Shown one piece after another: positions 25,674 to 33,872 of a stretch of 64,000 nucleotides of DNA. The notes under the pieces are model-generated. The model saw only the letters and a program-made list of their open reading frames with translations. It had not been told where the DNA came from and did no database searches. Every line of letters starts with the position of its first letter. Position 1 is the stretch's first letter. Both the position numbers and the translations under genes were made by a program. This DNA is from Nocardioides sp. zg-DK7169 (GTDB lineage: Bacteria > Actinomycetota > Actinomycetes > Propionibacteriales > Nocardioidaceae), in NCBI RefSeq assembly GCF_013155365.1, contig NZ_JABJRA010000004.1:62001-126000 (forward strand), read 5' to 3'.

Positions 25674-25711
25674 TGCGGACGGGCTGGCCTGTAGGCCGGG
25701 TTCTGTCCCCG
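25674..25711. repeat. Left attachment site (attL), 38-bp direct repeat
   Basis: Identical over 38 bp to 36883-36920. It corresponds to the last 37 nt of rnpB plus one base, and is a leftover of the rnpB 3' end without the rest of the gene. The recombination crossover lies somewhere within it. Confidence 0.9.
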
Positions 25712-25800
25712 TCTGATGGTCGTCAGTGACTGCTTATGGCTACTTGTGCTCTGACCTGCGGAAACGTCCATGCTCGGTCATTGCTATTTGCGGCTATTGG

Positions 25801-25828
25801 TGGCGCTCCTGCGGACTCTGTGCGGACT
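25801..25828. promoter_or_regulatory. Left arm-type integrase/excisionase sites
   Basis: TGCGGACT occurs at 25810-25817 and 25821-25828 (11-bp period). The 18-mer starting at 25801 (TGGCGCTCCTGCGGACTC) recurs exactly at 36812-36829 near the other end. The repeated GCGGAC also starts the att core, as expected for integrase arm and core sites. Confidence 0.6.
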
Positions 25829-26018
25829 AGAGTCGGCCGGTCTTGCGCGCCCAGGACTCGATATCCGCCCTCTCCCAGATCGGTCCTGCCGCGAGGCGAG
25901 CGATGGGCTCGGGGAAGGTCGCCGTGGCGGCGAGCTGGCTGACGCGCTGGGAGGAGACGCTGAGCAGCTTGGCGATCTCTGCGACGCCCATGAGGTGATC
26001 CGACATACCGGGAAACAC
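25827..26018 (-). CDS. AlpA/excisionase-like HTH protein
   Basis: A 63-residue protein: SDHLMGVAEIAKLLSVSSQRVSQLAATATFPEPIARLAAGPIWERADIESWARKTGRL. This is the MerR/AlpA-type winged helix used by excisionases, with the wing 'GPIWERADIESWA'. It lies 116 bp from attL and its stop overlaps an arm-type repeat. It is transcribed from the interleaved divergent promoter at 26024-26078. It may be a second recombination directionality or regulatory factor. Confidence 0.8.
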   Translation of the reverse strand: MFPGMSDHLMGVAEIAKLLSVSSQRVSQLAATATFPEPIARLAAGPIWERADIESWARKTGRL

Positions 26019-26023
26019 TAGGG

Positions 26024-26078
26024 CTTGACGTTCGTAAGGTCTAGGGGCACAGTGACCCTCGCCCTTACAAACGTCAAG
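26024..26078. promoter_or_regulatory. Symmetric divergent promoter inside a near-perfect inverted repeat
   Basis: CTTGACGTTCGTAAGG (26024-26039) and CCTTACAAACGTCAAG (26063-26078) are inverted copies with one mismatch. Each arm holds a TTGACG -35 box. With 17-bp spacers the -10 boxes are CACAGT (26048-26053, plus) and CACTGT (26054-26049, minus), which overlap. This fires the HTH gene leftward and the CPAWC operon rightward. The arms are likely also the operator of a dimeric regulator. Confidence 0.7.
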
Positions 26079-26150
26079 GGCGACCCTCGGACCGGCTGGC
26101 GGGCCGGCCCGAGGGCCTAGGAACCACGTGCAACGGAGGCACGCAGAACC

Positions 26151-26429
26151 ATGAGCACATCATCCACCACTCCCCACGACACCGTCCCCCCGTGCCCTGC
26201 CTGGTGCGTGCAGGAGTCCGGTCACAACCCGGAGGAAGTCGCGGAGGGCCGTCACGTTCACCGGGGGCCGTCGTTCGGCGACGTCACGGTCTACGGGAAC
26301 GAGAACCTCGCGGACGGTAGCATCGAGTTCGACGCCATGGTCGACGCTGACGATTTCGTGGTCGATCGTTTGCGGCGGCTCGCCGCGGATGCTCTCACCG
26401 CCGCGGACTGGATCGAGGCGGTCCGTTGA
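26151..26429 (+). CDS. Small CPAWC-motif protein (DUF6907-like)
   Basis: A 92-residue protein with the motif CPAWCVQESG near residue 15 followed by histidines, a small metal-binding-like knuckle seen in actinophage and actinobacterial DUF6907-type proteins. The C-terminal half is acidic and ends in a helix (RLRRLAADALTAADWIEAV). The function is unknown. It is the first gene of the left rightward operon and overlaps the next, related gene by 4 nt. Confidence 0.7.
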   Translation: MSTSSTTPHDTVPPCPAWCVQESGHNPEEVAEGRHVHRGPSFGDVTVYGNENLADGSIEFDAMVDADDFVVDRLRRLAADALTAADWIEAVR

Positions 26430-26722
26430 GCACGCGCTGCCCGGCCTGGTGCGCCTACCACGCCGACGACGACCGGTTCGTGCCCGCTGACCCGCGCCTC
26501 GACCCTGCCCTGACCTACCACCGCGGCTGGAGCACGCTGGTGGGGCACGACGGCGAGGGGCGGGAGGTCTCGGCCGGTCTGCAGCGTGTTGACGACCCGG
26601 GCGCCGGCGTGGTCGGTGAGGAGGTCCTGCAGCTGTTGGACGGGGACACTGGTTGGGTCCGGGAGGACCTGCCGGCGGACTTCCTCGCGGAGCTCGTTGT
26701 GGCGCAGCTGAGGACGCGATAG
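26426..26722 (+). CDS. Second CPAWC-motif protein
   Basis: A 98-residue protein beginning with TTG at 26426, overlapping the previous stop (TTGA). It shares CPAWCAYH with its neighbour but otherwise differs, reading DPALTYHRGWSTLVGHDGEG in the middle and an acidic C-terminus. The tandem pair suggests an old duplication. No enzymatic motif is seen. A strong hairpin follows at 26739-26767. Confidence 0.68.
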   Translation: MSTRCPAWCAYHADDDRFVPADPRLDPALTYHRGWSTLVGHDGEGREVSAGLQRVDDPGAGVVGEEVLQLLDGDTGWVREDLPADFLAELVVAQLRTR

Positions 26723-26738
26723 CCAGAGGCTGTGTCGC

Positions 26739-26767
26739 GAGGGCCCCACCGTGGTGGTGGGGCTCTC
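26739..26767 (+). terminator. Terminator hairpin after the CPAWC pair
   Basis: GCCCCACC (26743-26750) pairs with GGTGGGGC (26756-26763) around a 5-nt loop, and four more outer pairs extend the stem to 26739/26767. It is followed by GTT. Confidence 0.7.
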
Positions 26768-26877
26768 GTTGCGTCTGGGCGGCCTCCCCGCAGGCAGGTG
26801 GCGCTCGACGAGGCGCCCGGGATCTGTTCGGATGGACGAATGATCCCCGTGATGACGACGGCCGCGTGGTGTAGACG

Positions 26878-27108
26878 ATGAGCGCGGTGCTCAAGGTCGT
26901 CCTGGCCCGGCAGGTAGCGCCCGTGCAGCGCGTTGCGCTCACGCTCGAGGAAGCCGGCAACGCTGTCGGGCTCTCAGGCGACACGATGAGACAACAGGTG
27001 CTCGCCGGTCGCCTGCGGGCAAAGCGGAGCAAGGCGGCTGGGCGGGGACGGGTCCTGGTCAGCCCGGAGGCCCTGCGGGCGTGGTTCGACGCTCTCCCCG
27101 ACGCGTGA
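26878..27108 (+). CDS. Helix-turn-helix protein, excisionase type
   Basis: A 76-residue protein: QRVALTLEEAGNAVGLSGDTMRQQVLAGRLRAKRSKAAGRGRVLVSPEALRAWFDALPDA. The 'EEAGNAVGLSGDTMRQQV...RVLVSPEALRAWF' layout is that of the MerR-like/HTH_17 excisionase fold. It overlaps its paralogue downstream. The RBS is weak. Probably a DNA-binding control protein of the element. Confidence 0.7.
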   Translation: MSAVLKVVLARQVAPVQRVALTLEEAGNAVGLSGDTMRQQVLAGRLRAKRSKAAGRGRVLVSPEALRAWFDALPDA

Positions 27109-27362
27109 AGAAGCGCAGCGTCGCGCCGGTAGCTCGCGTGGCCTTCACCCTGGACGAGGCCTCTGCAGTGGCACGGGTCGCCCCGCAGGTCCTGAAGGCG
27201 ATGATCTTCCACGGCTTCCTCCGCGCCAAGCGCACTGGACAGCCGAGTTCGCGCCCTGGCCGCCTCTCATCGGGGAACGGCCGCTACCTGATCGGCGTGC
27301 GGGACCTAGCCGACTGGATGGCAGTCAGACCCGACAAGGGTGTAGGCGCGCCCCCGCAGTAG
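27105..27362 (+). CDS. Helix-turn-helix protein, paralogue of the preceding gene
   Basis: An 85-residue protein from GTG 27105, which overlaps the previous stop (GTGA); a longer frame from 27081 is possible. RVAFTLDEASAVARVAPQVLKAMIFHGFLRAKRTG...GRYLIGVRDLADWMAV matches the same HTH_17 layout as the upstream gene with an insert before the wing. It converges tail-to-tail with the next gene, leaving no spacer. Confidence 0.65.
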   Translation: MKKRSVAPVARVAFTLDEASAVARVAPQVLKAMIFHGFLRAKRTGQPSSRPGRLSSGNGRYLIGVRDLADWMAVRPDKGVGAPPQ

Positions 27363-27878
27363 TCAGCAGGGCATCGCCGCCAAGATCACGGAGGTGACAG
27401 CCTGCGCAGCGTCTCGTTGCTTTCGCGTCTCGGGCGGGTAGCCGGTCAGCGGAAGGCGGAGCTGGGTGCCGTCGGCGAAGGTGATCACGTCGCGGGAGAA
27501 CCAGTCGAGTTCGTCGGAGCCGTTGCCGCGCTCGCGCGGGTGGGAGTCCCGGATCTCGACCAGGGTGACTGCACTGACGCGCCGCGCCCATGCTGCGGCG
27601 GTGTCTGGTCTCTGGTCTCGAGTTGTTGCGGACCACTGGCCGGCGTACTCGCCTGTCTTGGTGGCCTGGGCGTAGAGCACGCGGGTGGGGGTCACCCAGA
27701 CCGCGCGCCAGGTCGCCATCCGGGCGTTGTGGTCGAGGTCGACGTGGACGTGTGCGGCAAGAACTTCCTCGGTGCCGGCGAGGCGGGTGAGAGGTTCTTC
27801 GATCGCTCGAGGTGCGACGAGGTCGGTCAGGCTGTCGAGGAGTCGCTGGGGGGCTACTTGCTCCGTGCTGGATGTCAT
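27363..27878 (-). CDS. Hypothetical protein downstream of the tape measure
   Basis: A 171-residue protein, family not recognised. ATG at 27878 was chosen because upstream codons read as low-complexity Arg/Thr/Pro sequence. The central part (HARMATWRAVWVTPTRVLYAQATKTG...VTLVEIRDSHPRERG) alternates strands, as in a PH-like beta barrel, and ends in a helix (RKQRDAAQAVTSVILAAM). It is the last gene of the terS-tape measure operon. Confidence 0.6.
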   Translation of the reverse strand: MTSSTEQVAPQRLLDSLTDLVAPRAIEEPLTRLAGTEEVLAAHVHVDLDHNARMATWRAVWVTPTRVLYAQATKTGEYAGQWSATTRDQRPDTAAAWARRVSAVTLVEIRDSHPRERGNGSDELDWFSRDVITFADGTQLRLPLTGYPPETRKQRDAAQAVTSVILAAMPC

Positions 27879-27963
27879 GGCAGGACGGTAGCGAGTGGCC
27901 TCCCCACCCCGCCGGCGGTGCCGTCCCGTCTGGCACGACAAGCAGCACCGCCGGGGGTGAGAT

Positions 27964-30900
27964 TCAGCGGTCTCGCCGCCGGTTCCTCTTGCCCTTGGTC
28001 CCGGCCCCGTTGACGCCCTTGGTGACGTCGTCGGCGTTCTTCTCGGAGGCCTTCTTGTTGTTCCGGTCCGCCTTGCGGACGTCCTTGCGCAGCGCACGGA
28101 CCTCGCGCTCGATGCCGTTCACGGACTTGTCGAGGCCTCGGATCGAGGATCCGTAGCGGGCGTCACCTCCGACCGCGCCGGCGCGCTGCAGCACCCGCTC
28201 GCGGACCTGGACGCGCTGGGTGAACCCGGCCAGCTCCGCGCGTGTCATCTCGGAGTAGGCCGCCATGCGGTCGATGTCTCCGGTGCCGATGACCTCGACC
28301 AGCGCCTGGCCCTTGAGGCCCTTGCGGCGCAGCTCGCGCGTGAGCCGGACGAAGGCGCGGCCCTCCCGGATGTCGGCGTCCGCGACCGACGACGCGCTCT
28401 GGGCGCCGCCGCTCCAGGCGTTCCCGCTCTGCTCCCACAGGTCGGAGCGCAGACCGGTGCTGATGCCGGAGGCGAGCTCGTCCCTGCGGGAGACCAGGGC
28501 GTCGCGCTTCTTGGTCTCCTTGTCGAGCACCTTCTCGGACTTCTCCAGCGCCCGCTGTAGCTCCTTGAGGCCGCGGGCGGACTCGTGGAGCCAGTCGACC
28601 AGGCCGGCGCCCTCGAGGTCGCGGTACGTCATGGAGGCGGCCGTCCCGACGCTGCGGCCCACGACGCCGCCGCCGGCGAACCCGGGGAGGTGGCCGTAGC
28701 GGGTACGGAGGAAGTCCCAGTCGCGGCGAACGTCCTCCTGAGGGATGACGACCTCACCGCGGTGCACGACGCCGGCGGGCTCGTACTTGCCGCCGGGGCC
28801 CGTGTAACCACCGGTGGAGTAGGAGCCCTTGCCCCGGCGGGGGGTGCCGCCGGAGACGAAGTCGACACCGGTGCTGTCGGTGCGCACGGTGTGGATGCGG
28901 ATCGTCTTGTCGCCGATCTGGAAGTTGCGCAGCTCGTAGAGCTTGCCCATCGCCTCGCGGGTCTGGGCATCGACGATGATGACGCGCTTGGGCGGGATCT
29001 CCATCAGGCGATCGGCCAGCTCGCGGGCCTTCTTGATGGGCATGCCCATCGCGACCGCGGTGTCGATGAAGTTCTTCCGGGCTGCCTGCATCGCTCCGGC
29101 GGCGTTCTTCGCCCCCTTGCCCTGCGCGTTCCACGCCTCGGCGAGCGCGTAGAGCGAGCGCAGGTTGGCCTGGCCGGCGCGGGTGTTCTCGTTGACGGTG
29201 CGCCCGTTCTCCTTGAGCGCGTCACGGGCGTCGAGGATCGAGGCCTTGTAGTTCAGCTGAGCGTTGACGTTGCGCAGCCGCTCGGCGCGCAGGGCCCGCA
29301 TGGAGGCGATGAGCTGGCCCCGGATGGTGTCGGCCTCTTCCTGCGCCGCCGCGGCAGCGGCGAGCAGCGCCGCCTCCTGCTGCTCCGCGGACAGGTTCGT
29401 GAACTTCATCGACTCCGCAAGCTCGCGCTGCGCGGCGGCGGCCTTCTGCTGCGCCTCGTAGGCCTCTTCGATGTCGGACTTGCCGAAGACTCCCTCGACG
29501 AAGTTCTTCGCGCCCGCGACGGCGTCGCCAGGGTTCGAGATCTGCCAGAGCGGGTTCCAGCCCTCCTCGCCGAACCGGTCGAGTTGGTTCCACAGCTCGC
29601 CGTACTTCTCGGTCGCCACGTCGAGCTCAGAGGTCACCCGCGTGAGGTCGGACCTGGTCGGGTTCGCCGATTCGAGGGACTTGTTCACCCGGTCGAGGGC
29701 GTCCCACAGGTCGTCGTTCGCCGCGGCGAAGTCCATCGTGAGACCGACACCGGCACCGATCGCCGCACCCCACGGGCCGGCGAGGGTGCCCATCAGCGCG
29801 AGGGAGGCGGTGTTCGCCAGCCCGATGTTGTCCGCGGCGCCACTGGTCAGTAGCGCCATGCCGGCGACCGCGGCACCCGCGGGCGCCGCCTCGCGGGCGA
29901 ACCCGCGCACCGCCGAGCGTGCCTCAAGGGTCTTCGTGCTCGCGAACTGCGCGGACTGTCCGACCTTCGCGAACGCGGTGCCGACCTGCGCCACGCTCGG
30001 CAGGCTCGCCTTGATGTCTCGCGCGTGCCCGCCGATCAGGCCGGTGAGCCCGCCGGCGCCCGGGGCTGCCATGCGCGCCTGCAGGGCGCCCGTGGTCGCC
30101 AGGAGTCGGTTGTAGGCGGCCAGCGCGGCCATGCCAGCGAAGATCGGCGTGCCGATGTCCGACTTGGCGATCGCCGCGAGCACCTCGAGCATCTTGGTCA
30201 GGATCGGCAGGACCACGTCACCCACTGGGGCTGCGGCCTGGGCGATCCCGGACAGGGCATCGATGAAGGCGGCCACGAAGTCGAGCGCCTTGGGTCCGGT
30301 CTCGATCAGGTAGTCGAGGAACGCCTGGAAGGTGTCGTTGTCCTCGAGCCCGGCGGACCAGTCGGCGAAGGCCTCCGACATCTCCAGCAGGCCACCGGAG
30401 AACCGGCGGCTCGCCGGGTCGAAGGCGACCATCATGTTGGCGAGGCCGAGCCCGAAGTTGCCGAGCGTCGTCATGAACTCTGTGAGGATCGGCGCGGCGC
30501 GCTCGTCGAGGAAGTCGAAGAACGCGTCCCACTTCGGCCCGCCCAGGGACTCACCCGCGGTCGAGGCGAGGTCGCCGACCGAACCGGAGATCTCCGCGAT
30601 GATCTGCCGCACCTGCGGCAGCCGGGTGAGCGACGCGTCGATGCCGTCCTCGAAGCCGGGCAGCATCCCCGCGCGGGCCGTCATCTGCAGGCTGCGCAGC
30701 GTCGGCTCGAGCTGGTCGAGGTAGCGCACGAACGACGCGGCGTCCGGGCCGAGCTTCTCCATCTCGAGGCGCATCTCCGCGAGGTTCTCCGCGGTCGGCT
30801 CCAGCTGGTAGGCGTTCAGCGCCTTGAGACCGTCCCCGAGACCCTTCAGCCCGAGGACCATGACGCCGATGCCACCCACCGCGGCGCCGACCTGGGTGGC

Positions 30901-31218
30901 CATCGCCGCGAGCCCCGGCACAAGGCCCGCGGCCAGTGGGAGGGTGGCGGGGCCAACGGCCGCCGCGGCGTCGAGCATCAGCCGGATGCGCCCGGTCAGC
31001 TGGTTGATCGACTGGTCGGCCTTGCGGGCGTTGCGCTCCACGCCGGGGAGGGCGTTCGCGTCGTTCAGCCCCGAGACGCCCCGGCGGGCGCGTACCGAGG
31101 ACCCGTCGAGGTCGTTGAGGCCCTTGTCGAGCAGTGCCGTCGCCGCGTAGGCCCGGGCCATGCCGGAGGTGAACTGGTCGTCGAGCTCCAGTACGACGCG
31201 CTCGTGACGGGTACCCAT
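27964..31218 (-). CDS. Phage tail tape measure protein
   Basis: A 1084-residue protein, the largest gene of the element. Hydrophobic Ala/Gly-rich stretches around residues 80-120, 370-410 and 440-500 alternate with helical regions. A typical actinophage tape-measure module [26 protein letters not shown] sits near residues 800-830, followed by [12 protein letters not shown]-like glycines and a coiled-coil region ([25 protein letters not shown]). Tape measures set the length of long non-contractile tails. The reading frame is intact, which argues against random decay. The start ATG overlaps the upstream gene's stop (ATGA). Confidence 0.9.
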   Translation of the reverse strand: MGTRHERVVLELDDQFTSGMARAYAATALLDKGLNDLDGSSVRARRGVSGLNDANALPGVERNARKADQSINQLTGRIRLMLDAAAAVGPATLPLAAGLVPGLAAMATQVGAAVGGIGVMVLGLKGLGDGLKALNAYQLEPTAENLAEMRLEMEKLGPDAASFVRYLDQLEPTLRSLQMTARAGMLPGFEDGIDASLTRLPQVRQIIAEISGSVGDLASTAGESLGGPKWDAFFDFLDERAAPILTEFMTTLGNFGLGLANMMVAFDPASRRFSGGLLEMSEAFADWSAGLEDNDTFQAFLDYLIETGPKALDFVAAFIDALSGIAQAAAPVGDVVLPILTKMLEVLAAIAKSDIGTPIFAGMAALAAYNRLLATTGALQARMAAPGAGGLTGLIGGHARDIKASLPSVAQVGTAFAKVGQSAQFASTKTLEARSAVRGFAREAAPAGAAVAGMALLTSGAADNIGLANTASLALMGTLAGPWGAAIGAGVGLTMDFAAANDDLWDALDRVNKSLESANPTRSDLTRVTSELDVATEKYGELWNQLDRFGEEGWNPLWQISNPGDAVAGAKNFVEGVFGKSDIEEAYEAQQKAAAAQRELAESMKFTNLSAEQQEAALLAAAAAAQEEADTIRGQLIASMRALRAERLRNVNAQLNYKASILDARDALKENGRTVNENTRAGQANLRSLYALAEAWNAQGKGAKNAAGAMQAARKNFIDTAVAMGMPIKKARELADRLMEIPPKRVIIVDAQTREAMGKLYELRNFQIGDKTIRIHTVRTDSTGVDFVSGGTPRRGKGSYSTGGYTGPGGKYEPAGVVHRGEVVIPQEDVRRDWDFLRTRYGHLPGFAGGGVVGRSVGTAASMTYRDLEGAGLVDWLHESARGLKELQRALEKSEKVLDKETKKRDALVSRRDELASGISTGLRSDLWEQSGNAWSGGAQSASSVADADIREGRAFVRLTRELRRKGLKGQALVEVIGTGDIDRMAAYSEMTRAELAGFTQRVQVRERVLQRAGAVGGDARYGSSIRGLDKSVNGIEREVRALRKDVRKADRNNKKASEKNADDVTKGVNGAGTKGKRNRRRDR

Positions 31219-31496
31219 CAGCGCCCCTCCTCGGCGTCGGCGGGGCAGAGGTGGGCGTCGATCTCGGCGAGGAGCTCCACGAGCTGGCACAGCAGCTGCA
31301 CGGTCGGTGCGAAGTGGTGCGCCTCGGGGTGGCCCGCGAGCTGCGCGCGCACGAACTGGTCGGCGAGCGCAGCGACCGCGCGCACCGCATCCATGCGCTG
31401 GTCCTGGGTCATCGCGGTGAGCTGGCCGAGTAGCTCAGCGAGGGGAGTGTGGACGAGCTCGGGCAGAGCCGCGAGCTCGAGGTCAAGGGTGTTCAT
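31218..31496 (-). CDS. Small protein before the tape measure, possible tail assembly chaperone
   Basis: A 92-residue helical protein ([45 protein letters not shown]), translationally coupled to the tape measure. Its position and size fit a tail assembly chaperone, but similarity is not visible. A second possible start at 31556 overlaps the previous gene by 14 nt; the extra 20 residues are low-complexity and include a run of nine C (minus strand) at 31498-31506. Confidence 0.6.
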   Translation of the reverse strand: MNTLDLELAALPELVHTPLAELLGQLTAMTQDQRMDAVRAVAALADQFVRAQLAGHPEAHHFAPTVQLLCQLVELLAEIDAHLCPADAEEGR

Positions 31497-31542
31497 CGGG
31501 GGGGGGCCTCTCGGGGTAGGGGGTGTGAAGGAGCGGGCAGTC

Positions 31543-31962
31543 TCAGAACGACTCATCGGGTCCGCGCCGGGGCGCCTGGTCGAACAGGTCCACGGCCTCG
31601 CGGCGCAGGGCGGCCATGTCGACGCCGCCGGCCGGTGCCAGGCGGGCTGCTGCGAGTTCGGCAGAGGTGGCGTAGCCGGCCACCGGGACGGCGGCGGCGG
31701 TCACAGACCACGGCGAACCGTCCCGGATGGCGCGTCGCTGGTCGCGAGGCGACGTGATCTCGTGGCGCTGCAACCACCAGCTGCGCACCGCGGCGAACCG
31801 GGCGGCGGCCGAGCGACGTGCGGACATCGCCAACGGGTCAGCGAGATGCTCCTCGGCCGTCCACACCTCGACGCAGCGGCCGATGCGCAGGCTGGGCGGC
31901 ACCTGGCCGGCAGCCGCGGCCGGCAACGCGCGCGGCGCCCGTGCACGCCGCCGCGCGCTCAC
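31543..31962 (-). CDS. Hypothetical protein between terminase small subunit and tape measure
   Basis: A 139-residue protein starting at GTG 31962, overlapping the terminase stop (GTGA). It is Ala/Arg-rich with a basic N-terminus, a central WLQRHEITSPRDQRRAIRDGSPW segment and an acidic end (REAVDLFDQAPRRGPDESF). The family is not recognised. A tail- or head-related adaptor or a packaging-redirecting factor would fit its position, but this is a guess. Confidence 0.62.
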   Translation of the reverse strand: MSARRRARAPRALPAAAAGQVPPSLRIGRCVEVWTAEEHLADPLAMSARRSAAARFAAVRSWWLQRHEITSPRDQRRAIRDGSPWSVTAAAVPVAGYATSAELAAARLAPAGGVDMAALRREAVDLFDQAPRRGPDESF

Positions 31963-32336
31963 TCGCTTGCCCCGGGGTCGAGGATCCGCCAACCCATCGA
32001 GACCATCGCCTTCGGAGTCAGGCCCAGGGACTCGGCCGCGTGCCGCGCCTCCTGGGCGACCCATGCCGAGGCGCGGTCCTCGAAGATCATCGACTCGTAG
32101 ATCACGAGCGTGGCCACCGTCCCGCGCGCGGAGTCGTCCCACTGCGTCGCCTGAGGCGACTTCCACAGCTCGCGCCAGCGTGCGCGCTGGTGGGTGGTCC
32201 ACTCCCGGCCCTTGGGCATCGAGGGCACCGGCAGGTCGCAACCGGCGGCTGGGAGGTCGATCAGGGCCTGTTTTGCCCCGATGGTGCCCCGATGCGCGCG
32301 GGAATTGGGCTTGCTGGGGTCACGCTTCGCGGGCAT
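31959..32336 (-). CDS. terS: Phage terminase small subunit
   Basis: A 125-residue protein with the actinophage small-terminase pattern: an N-terminal basic tail, WTTHQRARWRELWKSPQATQWDDSARGTVATLVIYESMI, then EARHAAESLGLTPKAMVSMGWRILD. TerS binds the packaging site and recruits the large subunit to cut DNA. The start at 32336 has a good RBS (GGGAGGT). A LexA-type box lies 113 bp upstream. No terL follows, whereas phage islands commonly carry terS alone to redirect a helper's packaging machine. Confidence 0.83.
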   Translation of the reverse strand: MPAKRDPSKPNSRAHRGTIGAKQALIDLPAAGCDLPVPSMPKGREWTTHQRARWRELWKSPQATQWDDSARGTVATLVIYESMIFEDRASAWVAQEARHAAESLGLTPKAMVSMGWRILDPGASE

Positions 32337-32448
32337 CGGCACCACCTCCCTGAGCGTGCGGGCGGGGTAGGCACAGGGCCGCCCCGGCCCCCGATTGAGG
32401 TTGATTGGTTGCCGCACCCCTCAGAGCCCTCCCCCACGGTCCCCTAAA

Positions 32449-32464
32449 TCGAACAGGCGTTCGG
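32449..32464 (-). promoter_or_regulatory. LexA (SOS) box upstream of the terS operon
   Basis: TCGAACAGGCGTTCGG matches the mycobacterial SOS box TCGAAC-N4-GTTCGA except for the last base. It lies in the 195-bp gap between the 316-aa gene and terS, the only sizeable gap in the leftward gene series. DNA damage would therefore switch on terS through the tape measure. Confidence 0.7.
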
Positions 32465-32531
32465 GGGTACCCCCACCCCTTTCGAGCGGTGCTCGGCGGG
32501 CTGTGCGGGCACTCGGCGGCCGCGGACGCAC

Positions 32532-33482
32532 TCATCGAGATGACCTACGCCCGTTCCTGGCGCCGGCATCGAGGAAGGCGGCGGTACCCGGGTCCCAGGT
32601 GCCCATCTGCGGCTCCGTCGGGCCGTCGAGGGCCGCGGCCGCGGCGGCTTCCTTCTCGGCTGCCAGCGTCGACTGGAGACGCTCGTAGGCGGCGTACATG
32701 TCCTCCGGGTCGGGCAACCACAGGTCCTCGCGGCTGACCACGGCGCGCACGGCCTTGCGCGCTGGCATGCCCTTGCCAGGCAGACCGCCGGGGCCCGGCG
32801 CGGAGACCTCGTGCAGCCCGGTCTCGAAGAAGTCCTGCCACCGGTACCCGACCCGGAAGTCGCTGTCACCGGGGATGCGCAGCGAGCTGGAAGCCAGCGC
32901 GTCTCGCTGACCGTTGCGGATCAGCCGGTACTCCCGGGTCTGGTGGGCGATGGTGACCAGGGCCTTCTGCTGCTTGGAAGTGGCCTGGGCGACGACCAGC
33001 GGGTCGGGCGCGTGGATGTCGAGGTCGCCGGCGTCGGCGTAGGCCTGGCGCAGGATGCCCGCCACCTCATCGAGTCGAGCACGCAGCCCGGCGAAGATCT
33101 CGGGTAGGGCGTTCGTGATCGCCTGAGGCAGGTGGTCCTCCGCGGATTCCTGTGCCCGCTGGAGGATCCGGGCGGCGATGTCGCGGCGGTCGTGCTCGAG
33201 GCTGGTGTCGACGGCGGCGGAGAGAGCCTCCTCGAGCTCCCCGCCGTTCCTCAGCGCAGCGAGCAGCTGCTGAGCCTCACCGCCCCGCGCCGGGGCGCTG
33301 GCGTACAGGTTCTGCAGGGCGGTCTCGAGCGTCTCGCGGGCGTTCAGCGCGGCGCGGAGCTGCTCGGGGATGACGGGGTACCGGCCGGCGCGGATGCTGG
33401 CGCGGAACGCTGCGGAGGGGAACGCCGCGTGCGCCGGGTCTCCGCCGGTGTCGTAGTCGTGGGTGGCGGGTGTCTTAGCCAT
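32532..33482 (-). CDS. Hypothetical phage-element protein, 316 aa
   Basis: A soluble protein of unknown family. It is helical and charged through residues 40-175 (ALNARETLETALQNLYAS..., RDIAARILQRAQESAEDHL), and a middle segment (QQKALVTIAHQTREYRLIRNGQRDALASSS) is followed by a compact region FRVGYRWQDFFETGLHEVSAPGPGG. It overlaps the preceding small gene by 8 nt. Its expression with the early leftward operon suggests a replication or control role rather than virion structure, but this is uncertain. Confidence 0.65.
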   Translation of the reverse strand: MAKTPATHDYDTGGDPAHAAFPSAAFRASIRAGRYPVIPEQLRAALNARETLETALQNLYASAPARGGEAQQLLAALRNGGELEEALSAAVDTSLEHDRRDIAARILQRAQESAEDHLPQAITNALPEIFAGLRARLDEVAGILRQAYADAGDLDIHAPDPLVVAQATSKQQKALVTIAHQTREYRLIRNGQRDALASSSLRIPGDSDFRVGYRWQDFFETGLHEVSAPGPGGLPGKGMPARKAVRAVVSREDLWLPDPEDMYAAYERLQSTLAAEKEAAAAAALDGPTEPQMGTWDPGTAAFLDAGARNGRRSSR

Positions 33483-33693
33483 GGGTGGTGCCTTCCTGGG
33501 ATCGGGTGGTGGGTCGCACGCCGGTGGCGGCCTGCATCTGCGCGAGCGCCTCGGCGACCGCCGCGTCCAGCGCGGGCGACGCCGTGGCCGGGGGCTGTCC
33601 GGCCGCTCGTGGCCCCCGGACGCCGGTGGCAGCCCGCATCTGGGCGAGGGCTACCGCGGTAGCGGCGGGCGTGGCGGGAGTCGACTGGGTCAT
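33475..33693 (-). CDS. Small protein with an internal duplicated motif
   Basis: A 72-residue protein containing the motif ALAQM(R/Q)AATGVR twice (near residues 15 and 49), separated by a Pro/Ala linker. The two copies suggest a peptide that binds a partner in tandem. ATG at 33693 overlaps the upstream stop (ATGA). No family is recognised. Confidence 0.62.
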   Translation of the reverse strand: MTQSTPATPAATAVALAQMRAATGVRGPRAAGQPPATASPALDAAVAEALAQMQAATGVRPTTRSQEGTTHG

Positions 33694-33872
33694 CAGGGCC
33701 TGCCCATCTCGGTCGAGACCGCGACGTACTGGCCCGGGCGATCGAGAACGCGCCACGAGCACAGCCCGCGGACCACGAGGTCGCGCGCGAGGCGTTCGAA
33801 GGTGGGCTGCCCGACGGACTCGGTCGTCCGGTAGTGCTTCGGGGCCTTGGTGCGGCGGTTGCGGCGCGGCAT
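33693..33872 (-). CDS. Small basic protein
   Basis: A 59-residue protein, MPRRNRRTKAPKHYRTTE..., followed by SVGQPTFERLARDLVVRGLCSWRVLDRPGQYV. The N-terminus is strongly basic and may bind nucleic acid. It is coupled on both sides by ATGA overlaps. Function unknown. Confidence 0.6.
   Translation of the reverse strand: MPRRNRRTKAPKHYRTTESVGQPTFERLARDLVVRGLCSWRVLDRPGQYVAVSTEMGRP

Noticed and set aside
25674-25711. Second rnpB copy or pseudogene
   Set aside because: Only the 38-bp 3' end is present, without P4 or the rest of the RNA; it is an attachment-site remnant.
27879-28097. N-terminal extension of the 171-aa satellite gene up to 28097
   Set aside because: The added residues are Arg/Thr/Pro low-complexity and overlap the 3' end of the tape measure gene antisense-frame bias; ATG 27878 gives a normal protein.
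31498-31560. Programmed frameshift joining the two genes before the tape measure
   Set aside because: The frame offset would need +1 or -2, and the C-run lies downstream of the first gene's stop; start-stop overlap at 31556/31543 or an independent start at 31496 explains the layout better.
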